From contig VWZX01007386.1 of assembly GCA_013399015.1 (NCBI GenBank), positions 124,001 through 188,000 of the forward strand: a DNA stretch of 64,000 nt, written 5' to 3'. Below, piece after piece: positions 48,701 to 60,690 of this stretch. Position 1 is the first letter of the stretch. Every line of letters starts with the position of its first letter. A program made the position numbers and the translations under genes. Below the pieces are notes generated by a model, which was not told the DNA's origin, did no database searches, and was given only the letters and a program-made list of their open reading frames with translations. Source of the stretch: Galbula dea. Taxonomy: Eukaryota; Chordata; Aves; Piciformes; Galbulidae.

Positions 48701-51700
48701 GGAATACCCAGGAATTAACTTGTGCAGGTTCTGATTATTACACAATTCAAGCTCAAATGAAAGTGATAAATTAAAGCACAGGGTCACTGTACCATGGCAA
48801 GCTGAGTTCAAAACTGAGATCCTGACACAAACTTTGGCTTCTTGTCTTTATTTGTGTTACAGAGCCAATCTGCACTCAAATGCAAGGTATGCATTATTCC
48901 TGAACACTACAGAAGTGGTGCATTTAAAATCATGTTTGAAGGGATGTCAGACTGCTGTTCTGTCTTACCCAAAAATTATCAATAGTAGTATCTAAGATCC
49001 TAACACCAGTTTCTTCTGTACATCTTAAATAACACCATCTAAGCTTTGCAGAGCTCTGAGTGACTGTACATCAGCTCAAGAACTGGAGCAGAGGTGTACA
49101 CCTCAGTTGTTCTCTGCTAATTTACTTCATTTTCTGCACTAAAAGCCTGGCCTCCTTTGCTCACCTGGGTTAAAGTTTTCTGGAACTTCTCTGGAGTCAA
49201 GAAGTACCTGCTTAAAACATGGGATGAGGGCTTATGTTTTGCAGCTCCTATTTCTCCCTCTGGAAGCTGTTCTGCAGAGATGGCAGAAAGGAATATTTTC
49301 TACCATTGCTCAGGACTATTGGTGGAGTAGACATCAGGAGGAACTGGTCTTTGTGCTACAGAGACCCAGAGGCTACAAGAATGATAATGGGGCAAAATCC
49401 AGAAGTATCTCTCAATGTCTCTGCAACACATAGCCCATCTCACCCTACTTATGGCAGCCTCTGGAATGCATGAGGCTTATGTAATGATCCAGTCTGTTGC
49501 CTCTTCATAAGTCCCTCTCAATGAGTTTTGAACTTGGCTGTTGTTGAGAGAAGATCTTAAGGCATTTGGCTTTTATGAAGGTCAGGGAAGCAGATGGCCA
49601 GAAAGGAAAGATGGAAGTGCTGTGATAATGCTTCCACTGAGGGAAGTCCAGCCAAGAGAGAGAAACTTGGAGATTTTGGTACAAGACAATCTACACAGCT
49701 CAAAAAGTTAAGAACATCCAAACTACTGCAGGAGTTTCAGTTGCAGTTTGAATTTTCAGGAGACCAAAGAACTCAGCCACAAGACAGCAAGCTGCATGAA
49801 AGCAAACTTCATTATTGGTGCTGCTGAGGGAAGCATACTACTGCAGACTGATGTTAGCCATCGAGAGCTCAGTGTGCAGTATCTCAGCAGGTCCAAACCC
49901 AGAAACTGCTCTGATTATTGCTTTTACTGGCTCATTTCAGTTCAGCTCTCTGTCATACCACAAGCCTCCTGCAGGCAGGTCAGCTTGTCTCTTTGACAGA
50001 CAGTTTTTCACTTGCAAACCAGAAATTATTGGAACACAGTTCAGCTTCCTGGCAACATCATGAAAGTAAATACTATAAAGGTACAAAATCACAAGTTTTA
50101 TAAGAGTTGAGGAGAACAGAAGGGGTTGTCTAGAGCCACAATTCTGGCAGTTGCCTCTGCCAACAAAGCTCTCTAATGGGATGACAGCACATGACAAGAA
50201 AAGGGATTTAGCTACCAAGAGAGTCATGCCCTTTTCCAAGCATAAGCAATACAACACAAGAACTTTGCAGCAGCATGTCTGTGTGAGTCTTGCCCAGGTA
50301 GAGCTAGTATGACAGAGATTTTTAGTATTTAAAAAAAATAATTAAAAACATAGAAAAATTCTCATGTAGATCAGTCCTGGGTGTATAACTGTTTTATGCA
50401 TTGACTCCATCAGCTCATTAGTCCTTGTTGCAGGCAACAACTTCTAGAGGCATGATCACATATAGATATAGCTACCTTCCACAATCAAAGTAGACCAAAG
50501 GAGTAAAAATCAATTTTGCCAGGAAAGATTTCTCATTATGAGCTTTCTGCCCATAAGATTGTGTTAGAGGCAAGAAGTAGTACAGTCCCTGACTGATTCT
50601 GCTGTAAAACTGCATCTTTAGAGACAGGCTCAGTCAAAATTTCATTGCTGAACTGGTACAACTTTTGTATGTGGTCCATTTTAAGGCTGTTTTTTTGGTG
50701 TTTTTTCCACCAGCAGAACAAGCACAAGCTAAACTGATAGCAAGCAGATTAACCTACTGAAAAGACATTGCATCAGGATTATAGATTTGGATATCTGAAT
50801 GAGGTGAATATTGTGAGAACAATATCAGAAAGAAGGGGGGTCTCTCTTTTGTCACTCATGCACTGGTTTAATTGTATTAGCAACAGTGGAGTTTCCCCCA
50901 GTCTAAAATAGTGCTTGAGAAAAGGGCAATGAACTTCAAGTGCCACAGGTCCACAGTAAGAGTTTTTGAATTAGGTAATAAACTGAACAGTCTGGGCAAT
51001 TTTTGAGTGCACACATTTCTTACACAGAAAACAATCCTTGTGAAGATGTTAAATGCAATTTATTTCAAGAAAAAAAAAAAAGAAAGAATCAAAGGAAGTA
51101 TTTGCCCAGGAAGAAATTTATGTTGTTTGGGAAGCCACTATTAACAACAACAACCAAGACAGAAGGAGATTCTGAGTTGCATTACTTTAAAAATTCACTT
51201 GAATGAAAGCAAGTAGTATAATAATGAACTTAGTCAGAGACCACTGTTCAATTAGCTGTAGAATTTAAAGGAGTTTATAAGAATAGCAACACTTATAAAG
51301 AAGGAGTTGGCTGGGCATATTGTTATGGAAAAGGGAAGAAAGTTGTGGTGAGTTAAATGACATTTCTAAATAGGAGGGTCTGATCAAACTGATCCAGATT
51401 AGTCTTCACAGCAGTAAGACCTTAAAATTAGGTCACAGGGATGAAAGGAGAATTTAGTCTAAACTGTTTCATACAAAGGCTATGTGGCATATGGAACATG
51501 TTACTCTAAAGAGTAACTAAAGCAAGGAGCATGAATGTTTTTCAGAAAATGACAGGGAACTGCATAAGGAAATTTCCAACCATGGAAACTTCAAAAGGAA
51601 TACAGTTCCTATTTATTTATGTGTTTATTCAGAGTGGCCAACCATTATCTGTGTGCTGGGGGGAAATTATGATAAGCATTATTTCTTCTTCTTTCCACCT

Positions 51701-54700
51701 TCCTAACTGTGGATATTGTGGGATTTAGTTAGTTTTGTTTTCATCAGGAAGGCTGTAATTTTGCCTTCCCAGAACACAAAGGACAAGACCTAATAAAATG
51801 TTAATGGCTGTGAATTTTCATTCAATATGCAATGGTTTAAGGTCTTCATTCTTTGTATTCTCTTTTGCTTTCACAACTAGTTTTGTGAGGATTTTTTAGC
51901 ACAAAGTTGGCACTTCATTTTTTTTTACATATCTGGAAAAACCTCCTGTCCTGAAAATGTTCTCATGGCTTGGTGTGTCTACAATAAGACACCAACAAGG
52001 AATTACCAGAGCAAGCTATGGGTCATATCCTTCTGTACTTGAATTTCCTGAACAAGTTCTTAAACTCCCTGCTAGGCATCTCAGATACAGTCTCCTGAAT
52101 GATACATTGGGCTGTAGAGGTACACTGCTCTTTTTGGTTCCTGTATATTTCAGACTAGCTTGTAATGTCATGTTTTAAGGCAGATGCAAGGATTAAACTA
52201 AGCAGAAAAAGTGAAAAGCCAAAAACCAGGCCAAAATTGCAACCTCTCATCTGAATCCTTTCATCCTATAGGAGAAACCAGATCTCAACCACAGCCTTAG
52301 AATGGCTAATTGACAGTGGTGCAGACTTACCTAACACGAAGCATACTGTTTAGACAGCTCAGCACAGATAGGCAGCATGGGTATCTGCCTTCAATATGCA
52401 CACTGGAAAGAATTTAATGTTAACTCTCACTAATGTGAGAGGTTTAAACTCCTTAACACAACTGTGGCATTTCAGAATGGAAATTGAAGGGAAACATTTA
52501 AAATGAATCAAGAGATTTTATATCAAATTTTGAACTTAAGACTTTACTGGAGTATGAAAATTTCTCATCCATTAGAAAGAAACAAAGGAAAAATGAAAGC
52601 TCATTGTCTTTATGCTGTGATTAAAACTGTCTTTTCCACTGGCAAAAATTGCAGGTTAGGAAAAAAACAGTGAAATGACAATATATTTTTGTGGGATTAT
52701 ACTTGTATTTCAAGGTGTTTCATTACAGTGCAGAAACACTTGTAGTAATGCTATTTTCTTTCTTTCACATTACCATCTTAGTTTCAGGTGGTTCATAAAA
52801 CAGAGAAAAAAGGACAAGAAATTAGTTTGGGTTTACCACCTTGTTCAGAAATCTCCATATATTTGCTTCCTTCACTTTTGTTAGACATCTGACATGAAAA
52901 GATCTTCCAAACACAGAGTCACATTTTCTTCTACCTTGTACAAAGGAAAAGATGAAGTAGCCCTATTCAGGCCAATAGAGTTATTTTAAGTAAAAACCAA
53001 GCACCTTAATTAGAAGACACAGCATTGTTGCTTAAAGTCCTCCAATTTATTTGGAATCATGTTGATTGTGAGCATTAACACCTGACTCATTCCCTGTTGG
53101 ATTTCCTCACAACAACTTACCAGGATTGACATTAGTTTAAGAGAAACCTGAGCCAGCTCAGACACTATGCCAGATTATGACCTCAGTTATAACACAGCTT
53201 AGGCTACAGTCGCCTGTTTTCTGCATGACCAAGAGCAGAATTTGGCCTCAAGCTTTAATTTTGAAGAGTTACATATACACAATTGTCTCCAAGCATAATA
53301 CCATTTAATAATTTAAAATGAGAAGAAATGTTCTTTGCAGTCCCAGAATATGTCTTTTATCTTTTCCAAATAACTCTAGCACAATCTTTTGCTTGTAAAT
53401 CCAACTTCTGCTCATGCATTGGAGTTCCACAGTCCAGATGATCTGAATCACCCAGTCTTGACCTGCTGGGATTTCTTGTGCTTTGCACTCATCTCTATCT
53501 TAATTGAAGCTATACTGAAAGTTTGAAATCACAACATATTCCCTCATGACTATGCAAAACAGAAAGCAGCCTTCATGACATGGTCAAGGAAGACATTTCT
53601 GAGGTTTGATGTGCTTTCAGCCCAGAGATGTAGGTTTAGGATGAGATGATGGGAGCATGGGACAGCAAAGAGGTGTATGTGTGGTTTTGCCTTTTTCTGG
53701 GAGAGCACCTGAGTTTGTGTAGGCTTCCTGTCAGTGACAGGCACAGGAAAAGTTGCCTTCCATTGGAAAAGCTCATTATTCCTGCTTGTAGCTCAGCAAA
53801 GCTCTTTGTGTTCCCATGGTCAAGAAGGCCTGAGAACTTATTATCCCCTTTACATCTAGTTATCCCAAGATGTTGACTGACCTCTTACCTTTAGTAAACA
53901 GTTTCTCCATATGTTTGCCTCCCAAAAGTTCCTAAGGATGTGATTGCTTTGTTTTATTTTTGCAACGGGCTCCTTTCCATATTTTCTAGTAACAGACAGA
54001 TCAGGTTATGAAGATGCTGGCTTGTCACAGGTTTCAATGAACATGCTTTCCTATTTTCTAGCACTGGCAATATCCTGTATCATTTTGACATGGGCCTTTA
54101 AACTTGGAATGTGTATAGAACCTTTACTTGCTAGGTTAAACCCACCACACATTGCCAGGCCCAGTACCTAGTCAGACAAGAATACAAGAGGAGAGGAAAA
54201 GCATCCCTCCCTCTCCCTTCAGCCTTGCTCCCATGACTCCAAATTCAGCTTGCTCAGTTCAACTTTGCCTGCAGCAAGGAGAGCAGGGGCTGCTCACCCA
54301 ATACTCCCTGCTGAGAGGAAGTGGGTGGAGAGGGAGTGTTAAGATGACAAAAGTGCAGAGAGCCCAAGCTTCACCCCACTCTGCTTCCTCGCTAGCTAAT
54401 GTAGCTGGCTTGGAGCATGGGAGAGTAAACTGCTCCACAGGAAAAAAAAAAAAGGAAAAGGATGAAGTAATTGACTCTTGTAGCAGAGCAAAGGGAGTGT
54501 GTGTGATGGTGGAGGGAAGATAGGGAGGAACTGTGACTCTGACTCACAATATATTCTGTACTCTGCTCCTGGGGAGATGCAGCTGTGCATCTCCCCTTGT
54601 ATAGGCTACACTGTAAAGTTGCACTGTCGTCCAAAGTAAGCATCCCTAATTCTCCCACTTCCTGAAGCACAACAGCATTTGGTTCCTTTTTAATCAGGGA

Positions 54701-55114
54701 TTTCTACTGTGGAATTTGGAGTCTAGGACCAGGCTTTTCCTATATGCAGAATTAAAAATCTCTCCCTTGATTGTTTTGTTGGTTCCTGGGGAAAACTACT
54801 GAACTGTTACAGCTGATTTACATTGGCCTGCTCCTTTTTAAGGCTAATGCCAAGTTATTCTTAATTCCTCAAGGCACCTGAGATCTTCTGCATGAGCCAG
54901 CCATAGATGCCTTTGACAATGTTTTCCACATCTTTCACCCTCCCTATGCTTGTTCCCCAGTAACTTCTGACTTCACTAGAGTAAGAAATATTTCCCTTTT
55001 CTACTGCTTCAATAGGGAGAAATATGGCATGGAAGTACTTCTGATTTTGGCCAGCTGACTCAATGGACTATGGTTGGGGCCAGCAGAGTGTTGGGAAGAA
55101 CCTGAAGGAAGAGG
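45761..55114. other. Non-coding stretch, no gene seen
   Basis: No convincing exon was recognised outside the MIR-like relic. The 144-codon minus frame at 46709-47143 overlaps frames on both strands and shows no domain. The many short frames at 49.2-50.2 kb overlap each other in different registers. Confidence 0.5.
46091..46480 (-). mobile_element. Possible MIR-like SINE split by an insertion
   Basis: Two parts lie in the order expected for a reversed MIR. The first (46091-46141) has 'gatattatc...ctcatttcacaggtagaaaaa', like the reversed core. The second (46411-46480) has 'gttaggaaccaaacacaggttagtgaccttaaccactgg', like the reversed tRNA-derived head with its 'gaaccc...cttaaccacta' text. The gap between them is about 270 bp, longer than expected, so either an insertion separates them or two fragments happen to be adjacent. 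Confidence 0.35.
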
Positions 55115-55260
55115 TTGGTCCAGTAGGTAGAACTAACCACAGCCTAGACCTCACAAGAGGAAGGTCTAAATGCCCACTCTTCCATTTTCTTCTCGTATGA
55201 CTTTGGGCTCCCATAATCTTGGAAAAGTTACATAACCCCTCTGGGCTTTAGTTTCCAAAC
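55115..55260 (+). mobile_element. MIR-like SINE relic
   Basis: The plus strand runs 'ccagtaggtagaactaacca', a diverged middle, then 'tatgactttgggc', 'cttggaaaagttacataacc' and 'cctctgggctttagtttcc'. This matches the MIR core order 'gtgtgaccttgggcaagttacttaacctctctgtgcctcagtttcc' with substitutions and an insertion of about 12 bp. The 3' part is lost after about 55260. Confidence 0.65.
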
Positions 55261-56061
55261 AACAGCAAAGTCACTTGACCACCAAAGACATTCTAAATGA
55301 TGAAAAAAGCTTCATGCTGCAGCATTGACTTGCCTGCAAAAAGACTGCCAGAAGCTTTCTCTTACCCTGTTAGTTGTCATGCACTCATAGCTCTTGCAGT
55401 GAGGGCTGTGTGTTCAAGCATGATTTCTTACCTTCACTATCAGTGAACACCTGGTCTCTTCCAAAAGGAGTAAACTCCTGCAGCAGCATCTCCATAGCTC
55501 ATATCTAACCTGGGAGTCAATTCTCCTATGATGTAACTAACCTTTGTGGTGATCTGATGTCAGCAGGATCTTTTCATGAAATATATAAAGTGTGCATATG
55601 ACAAGAGGTGAACCAAAGTTCACTCCTACTTCCCATACACTGAGAGTTACTTTATTCCAGCCCTTCTATAAATAAAAGTTCTCATAACCAGAATTTCTTC
55701 ACTAAGAAGACATTTTCTAAAAAGACATACTAGTTATTGGCTGTATAAGGAGAGGTTAGGCCAGCTGTTGTACATCTCATTTGTCTCTTTCCCATGCCCA
55801 GTTTAAAACCTTGCTTTTCTATCAGATATCTGAAGATCATTATGCCTGGCAAGAGATAGCATGTGTTAAAGTACTCTCAGTTTTAAAATTCTTCTTTCAA
55901 AGATTTCTGGCATGGAGGAGTAGGGAGGCATTGTGTAGTAACAGCACAATGACAACTGGATCAAAAGATAAGAAAAAGCACCATGGTTTCCAAAAAACAG
56001 GGTGATTTTCAAATGAGTTTTGGACATGGCAGAACTGCAGAACCTGTATTAGTGTGATAGG

Positions 56062-56084
56062 AAAGCACACACTTTGTGTGCTTT
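56062..56084. repeat. Perfect 10-bp hairpin
   Basis: AAAGCACACA and TGTGTGCTTT pair perfectly around a three-base CTT loop. It lacks a T-run or gene context that would make it a terminator, and no flanking extension of the stem was seen. Confidence 0.8.
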
Positions 56085-59027
56085 ATTCTCCAGATAAGCA
56101 GACACTTTAGATGCAGTTTAGCAGAGCATTCAAACATGAACTTAACCCTAGAGCAATCTACATTTCAGTGGGGCAAATCACAAGCTTGAAAATCATGCCC
56201 TCTCCTAGACTGGGACCAGAATCCTTTCCCCACCCTTGAGCTCTAACTCCTAAGTATAGCCAAATTCACAACAAAGTGTTAACTGGGAGTTAAAATTAGA
56301 AAACTTATGTGTCTTGAGGAGAACTGCATACTGGAAATTTTATGCACATGACCATTGATGAACTAGGGGACTCACAAGCAGAGTTCCAGTTCAGGCAAAT
56401 TTTTACAAGGGAAAAAATGCAGAGTAGCTAGAATTACTGGAATAGTCTTTACCCTCAGGATAGACCTCGATGTAAACAGCTTGCTATAAAGTCATGTTAA
56501 TAAGGAGGATGAGATTTTTTTCTCTAAGTGGGCAATGGCTTTTTTAGAGATTCAGATTCATTGGGAAGAAGCACAAGCCTTTCATGAGCATCCTTTATCT
56601 CATCCATAAGAAGGGTTAGGGGGTTTCACTGTGCAACTGGCAGCAGTTCTAGGAGACAGGTCATGATTTCACAGTGTTAGCATTTTTTACAGTTAAACAT
56701 TTTTACATTTTTTCCAAAGAATCAAACTTTTAACCTTAGATTTCCCCCCTAAAATACTTACCTGTATTTCATCTGAAATATGTGACTCCTTTTTCTCTGA
56801 GAATGACCTTAAAAACTAAATTTTAAGTTGATTGTGAGCAAGTTACTGCAGCTGCATAAAGATCATGAAAATGTATTAATTACATCCTGCAATGCTAATT
56901 TATCACTACTCTCCTGATGTAAACAATTCAGTTGTGTGCTACCTGTAGGAAAACATAATGAACAAACATCAGCTATTTCTAGTCACATTGTCACCCCCCA
57001 CATTCCTTACTGTGCAAAAGCTTTGTCTAATTCATGCTGAATTCAGTGAGATCCTAGTGGTGGTTTTATAGGATTCGGATTGGGCCTCGAGTCCTGACCT
57101 CGACAACCGTGCGTCAGATACATTGCACCTGCAAGTCTAACAAGACTTTTGTAGTTGGAGGTTTGTGAACCATTGAGGATCAGGGAGAGGCAATTCAGAA
57201 AGCAAACTTTGATTCATGAAGTGGTCATGAATGTATTTCTGCATGGCTTTAAAGAAACCTGGAGTCATGAGCTTTTTGCAAAGCAAACACGCATGCAGTT
57301 TTGGATGAAGAGAAAGCAGGCTTCCCCATCAAGCCTCTTGTGCCATGGCTCACCACAATCCCACTCTCACAGAGCACAGCTGGGCTGGCAGTGCTTGGCA
57401 AGTGGAGGTGCAGCAAGGTTCATACCCAGTGCTTGGGAGAAACTCTCAAGAAGCAGAGCTGTTTCTTCTAATCAAAGGGTGGGTACCTGAAAAATTTGAC
57501 TAGGACTCATATGAGACAGTGTTGCCCTAAAGTTGTTGCTTATAGGAATAGTAGTTCCTGCCCTCAATGCAAAGATCTATGTTCAAGAGTCACAGTAGAG
57601 CTGACAGAAAACCAAAGAAATGGTTTTGGGTTTTTTTCAACAGAAATATCTTAGATTAGCTTCAGGAATTGTTTTCATTCTCAGCCAAACAAAAGCTCAT
57701 TCCATTTCTAGCTAGCATTCCCTATTCCTGTTTCCCTGTGGGTGTGGGTTCTGTCCATACCTACAAACTATGTCTAGGGAAGCAACATTTTTCACACTGA
57801 GATTCTGAGATTTTTTAAGCTGTAACCCTTGTTTCATTCTGTTTCCTTGTTTAATTTCACTGTCTTCCTTATCTCATAAAAGAAAAACGAAATTGGAAGA
57901 TATTCTTGTAAACCAAAACACAAAAAAGTATTTCCAATGTAAAATCCAGCAAAATAATGAGTTTGAAATTCACAGTTGGAAACAGTTTCCTAACATCAGA
58001 AAAACTAAACAACAGCATTAAAAAAACCCTTTTTTTTTCCTATAATTTTTTTTTCCAACAGAATGAGCTGTCCAGTGGGAATGTAAATGTAAAACCATGT
58101 CTACTCATTCTACATCAGAGGCTCTCTAGAAGGCCATTCCTTCACAGCATACCAGGAGAGGGACAAAATTCTGATAATCTGAGAGGTGCTTCCCTTTCTC
58201 CTCCCACTACCAAGTTAGACAAAACCCACCTTTGGCATTTCAAAACAGATCAAGGAGAGCATCTATTACAAATGTGGACCACTTCACCTTAACCCTTTCC
58301 ATATCTTCCCTTGCTCTTTCCAGAAGGATATACCAAATATAGCCATGACTCTAATATCTAGAGAATCATGGGGAGGTGAAAGAAGTGAGCTTCATCTGGA
58401 AGACTGCTCTCAACTTTAATAATGGAGAGATTAAGCTCTCAAAGCACCTCTCTGGCAAAAATAAGAGGAACTGCAACTATTGCCTGACTTTAATATAAAA
58501 CAATTAATCAGCCCTGGTTGAGCCAAAGTAGGTCCAGGTTGACTTGAAAGGTTAATGGATCTTCAAACTGTTTCAAAACCAGACTTAGATGGAGTTTCAG
58601 GGCTGCAACGAAACATGAAACCAGACCTCTTTGGTGTGGCTTTGGGCTTGTTACAAACATCTTGCAGAGCTTGAAAACTGCTTTTGATGATCAGCTTAAC
58701 TTCCCTTTCCTTAGTTTAAACCCATTTCTCCTGATTGCACTCCTTTGCCCCACCCTAAAGCAAATGCTCTCTTTCACCAGTGCTTATGCTTTCCAGATCT
58801 TTGCACTGGGTTTTCTGTCATGCCCTTTCTGTCAGCTCATAGCAAAGGCTTCATATTCAAGGCAATTTCCTCAAAGGTCAGTTATACAACCCTTCCAGCC
58901 ATTTTTGCTGCTCCTTCATGATTTTCTTTTTCTACAACAGTACCTTCCAGCTCTCAAGAAGCTTTCCTAATTTTTCTGCTGTCCTAAAAAAAGCCACAAT
59001 TCCTTCCCACCTCTGCAATGCAATGCC

Positions 59028-59127
59028 TCAGTATTTGCATTTATTAAGTACTGTGCCTTTCCAAAGTTTTAGTCAGTGCTTCAGTATTTGCATTTATTAA
59101 ATACTGTGCCTTTCCAAACTTTTAGAC
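59028..59127 (+). repeat. 53-bp tandem duplication with octamer motifs
   Basis: A unit beginning TCAGTATTTGCATTTATTAA occurs at 59028 and again at 59081. The first 45 positions of the two copies differ at only two sites, after which they diverge. Each copy holds the octamer ATTTGCAT (59033-59040 and 59086-59093), the POU/Oct binding motif in reverse. The copies are close enough in sequence to be a fairly recent duplication. Confidence 0.9.
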
Positions 59128-60546
59128 TGTTCTCAGGTCTGATCAGGTATTGCTCCCTTCTAAATTTCTTTTCCCCTCTGTATATCATTGCTCAACATTG
59201 CTATTCCCCCAGCACACTCGCTTGTAATTTCTACTTTGACTTGCATTTTGTAATTTTCTGCCAAATATTTTATGTCTCTTTCTCCCCAGCAGAGATTGTA
59301 TTTCTCTTTGCTCACTGCTGTTTATATCCTCTCCAAATTCAGCTGCAAATTTAATTTGTTTGCTGCTTGGCTCTGTTGCTATTAACAAACAGAAATGCAA
59401 AGAGTAAGTAACACACAATTTATCAGCTTAAAATATCCACTACCATGATTTAGTTCTGGTGCTTTCTATTCTTCTGTTTGTAAATGACTTCTCACAAAAA
59501 AAAAACCTGAAAGCAAGTGCAAAGCTCTGGGCAAATCTCTTTTTGTGAAATTAACACAGGTCTAGTCAAGTCGTTGGAATTTATTGATTCAGATAGATTT
59601 CTTGTTGCTTTGGACAGTTTTCAGAGCTACACAGTGAATAGTATGTAGAAATACTTAAGCTTATGTGGAAATGTTTACTCAACTATGGCAGTAATTCTCT
59701 GTCATGACTAAGATGTGGCCCACTGATCATCTCAGATGGATGGCATTGTTTTGCTTTCCTTTCGTTCCATGCTTGTCATTGATCAATCAAACTTCCATAC
59801 AGCATTACAGAAGGACTTTCCCGACACAGCCAGTGCAACATGAAAACCCTAACTTGCAGCAGGATACCTGCATGACCTTGCAAACACCATCTGGCTTCTT
59901 TGTATTCCAGTTTCTGCTTTTTTAAATGAGAGCAATGGCAGCCCTCCTACTTCATGGGTATTAACCAAGATAAATGCTTATGGAGTGCTCAAATATCAGT
60001 GACGTGAGAATGGTAACAGAAAACAGAGGAGGATTTACACTGAGAACATTTATGGAAATATATTTGTTAAGATGGCTTCTTACTCTCAAAACAGACAGGC
60101 ATCTCCCACACAGCATGCAGAGTATCATACTGGAATGTTATTGTGCCTTGTGTGGAGAGAGGAAATCTTTAGTTCTCACTCTTGTTAGGGCGAAACCACC
60201 CAGCTCTTGGAGGGAAAAAGCAAAGGATGTCAGGGATTATATTTAGGGTAATAACCCCAATACCATTCCATAGAGTTCCTTACTTTGCAGATTTAGAAAG
60301 TAATGAACAACGATTTTGACTTGACCAAACTCTTACAATAAATCACAGAAATCAGGATCTCTGTCTCCCAAAACCTTGTTCTAGTCCTTCTCAATACACG
60401 GGTCAAGTAGTCAGTTGGTTAATGCAAAATCATACTGTGGCAGTCAGGGCAGAGACAGACAGGTGTAAATATCACATCACAAAAAATGACAGAGAGGAAA
60501 GGAATTGAAACAAAAATAGACCTAGCTGTGACTGAGAAAAACTTAC

Positions 60547-60690
60547 CTACTTCTGTAGTTGATTATAGACCTGGGGATGTAGCTAGCATGGCTGATATTG
60601 TACCGGAGATTATTAATGGTTGAGTCTCTTGGTGGGATAGCTAGAGGATGCTGGGGAGTGTCAAATGCCTCTAAAGGGGTCTCTGCTGCC
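60547..60690 (-). CDS. Candidate internal coding exon, gene not recognised
   Basis: On the minus strand a 144-bp open segment begins after 'ctggagttcag' and ends at a consensus donor, GTAG|GTAAGT (donor bases 60541-60546). Both ends fall in phase 2, so the exon is symmetric. The 47-48 encoded residues read as ordinary protein: AAETPLEAFDTPQHPLAI..., then a tract with SYIPRSIINYRS at the end. An upstream pyrimidine-rich segment ('ccctgcaccttcctccccc') fits an acceptor, although another AG lies 5 bases before the chosen one. The frame stays open to 60806, so the true 5' edge could be further upstream. I could not name the gene. No companion exon on this strand was identified. Confidence 0.35.

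Larger units (their letters stand above)
55261..60546. other. Non-coding stretch with small repeats, no gene seen
   Basis: The stretch contains a perfect 10-bp hairpin (56062-56084), a CpG cluster (57076-57113) and a 53-bp tandem duplication (59028-59127). Frames of about 110 codons at 57155-57490 and 57957-58292 have no recognisable domain or splice context. Confidence 0.5.
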
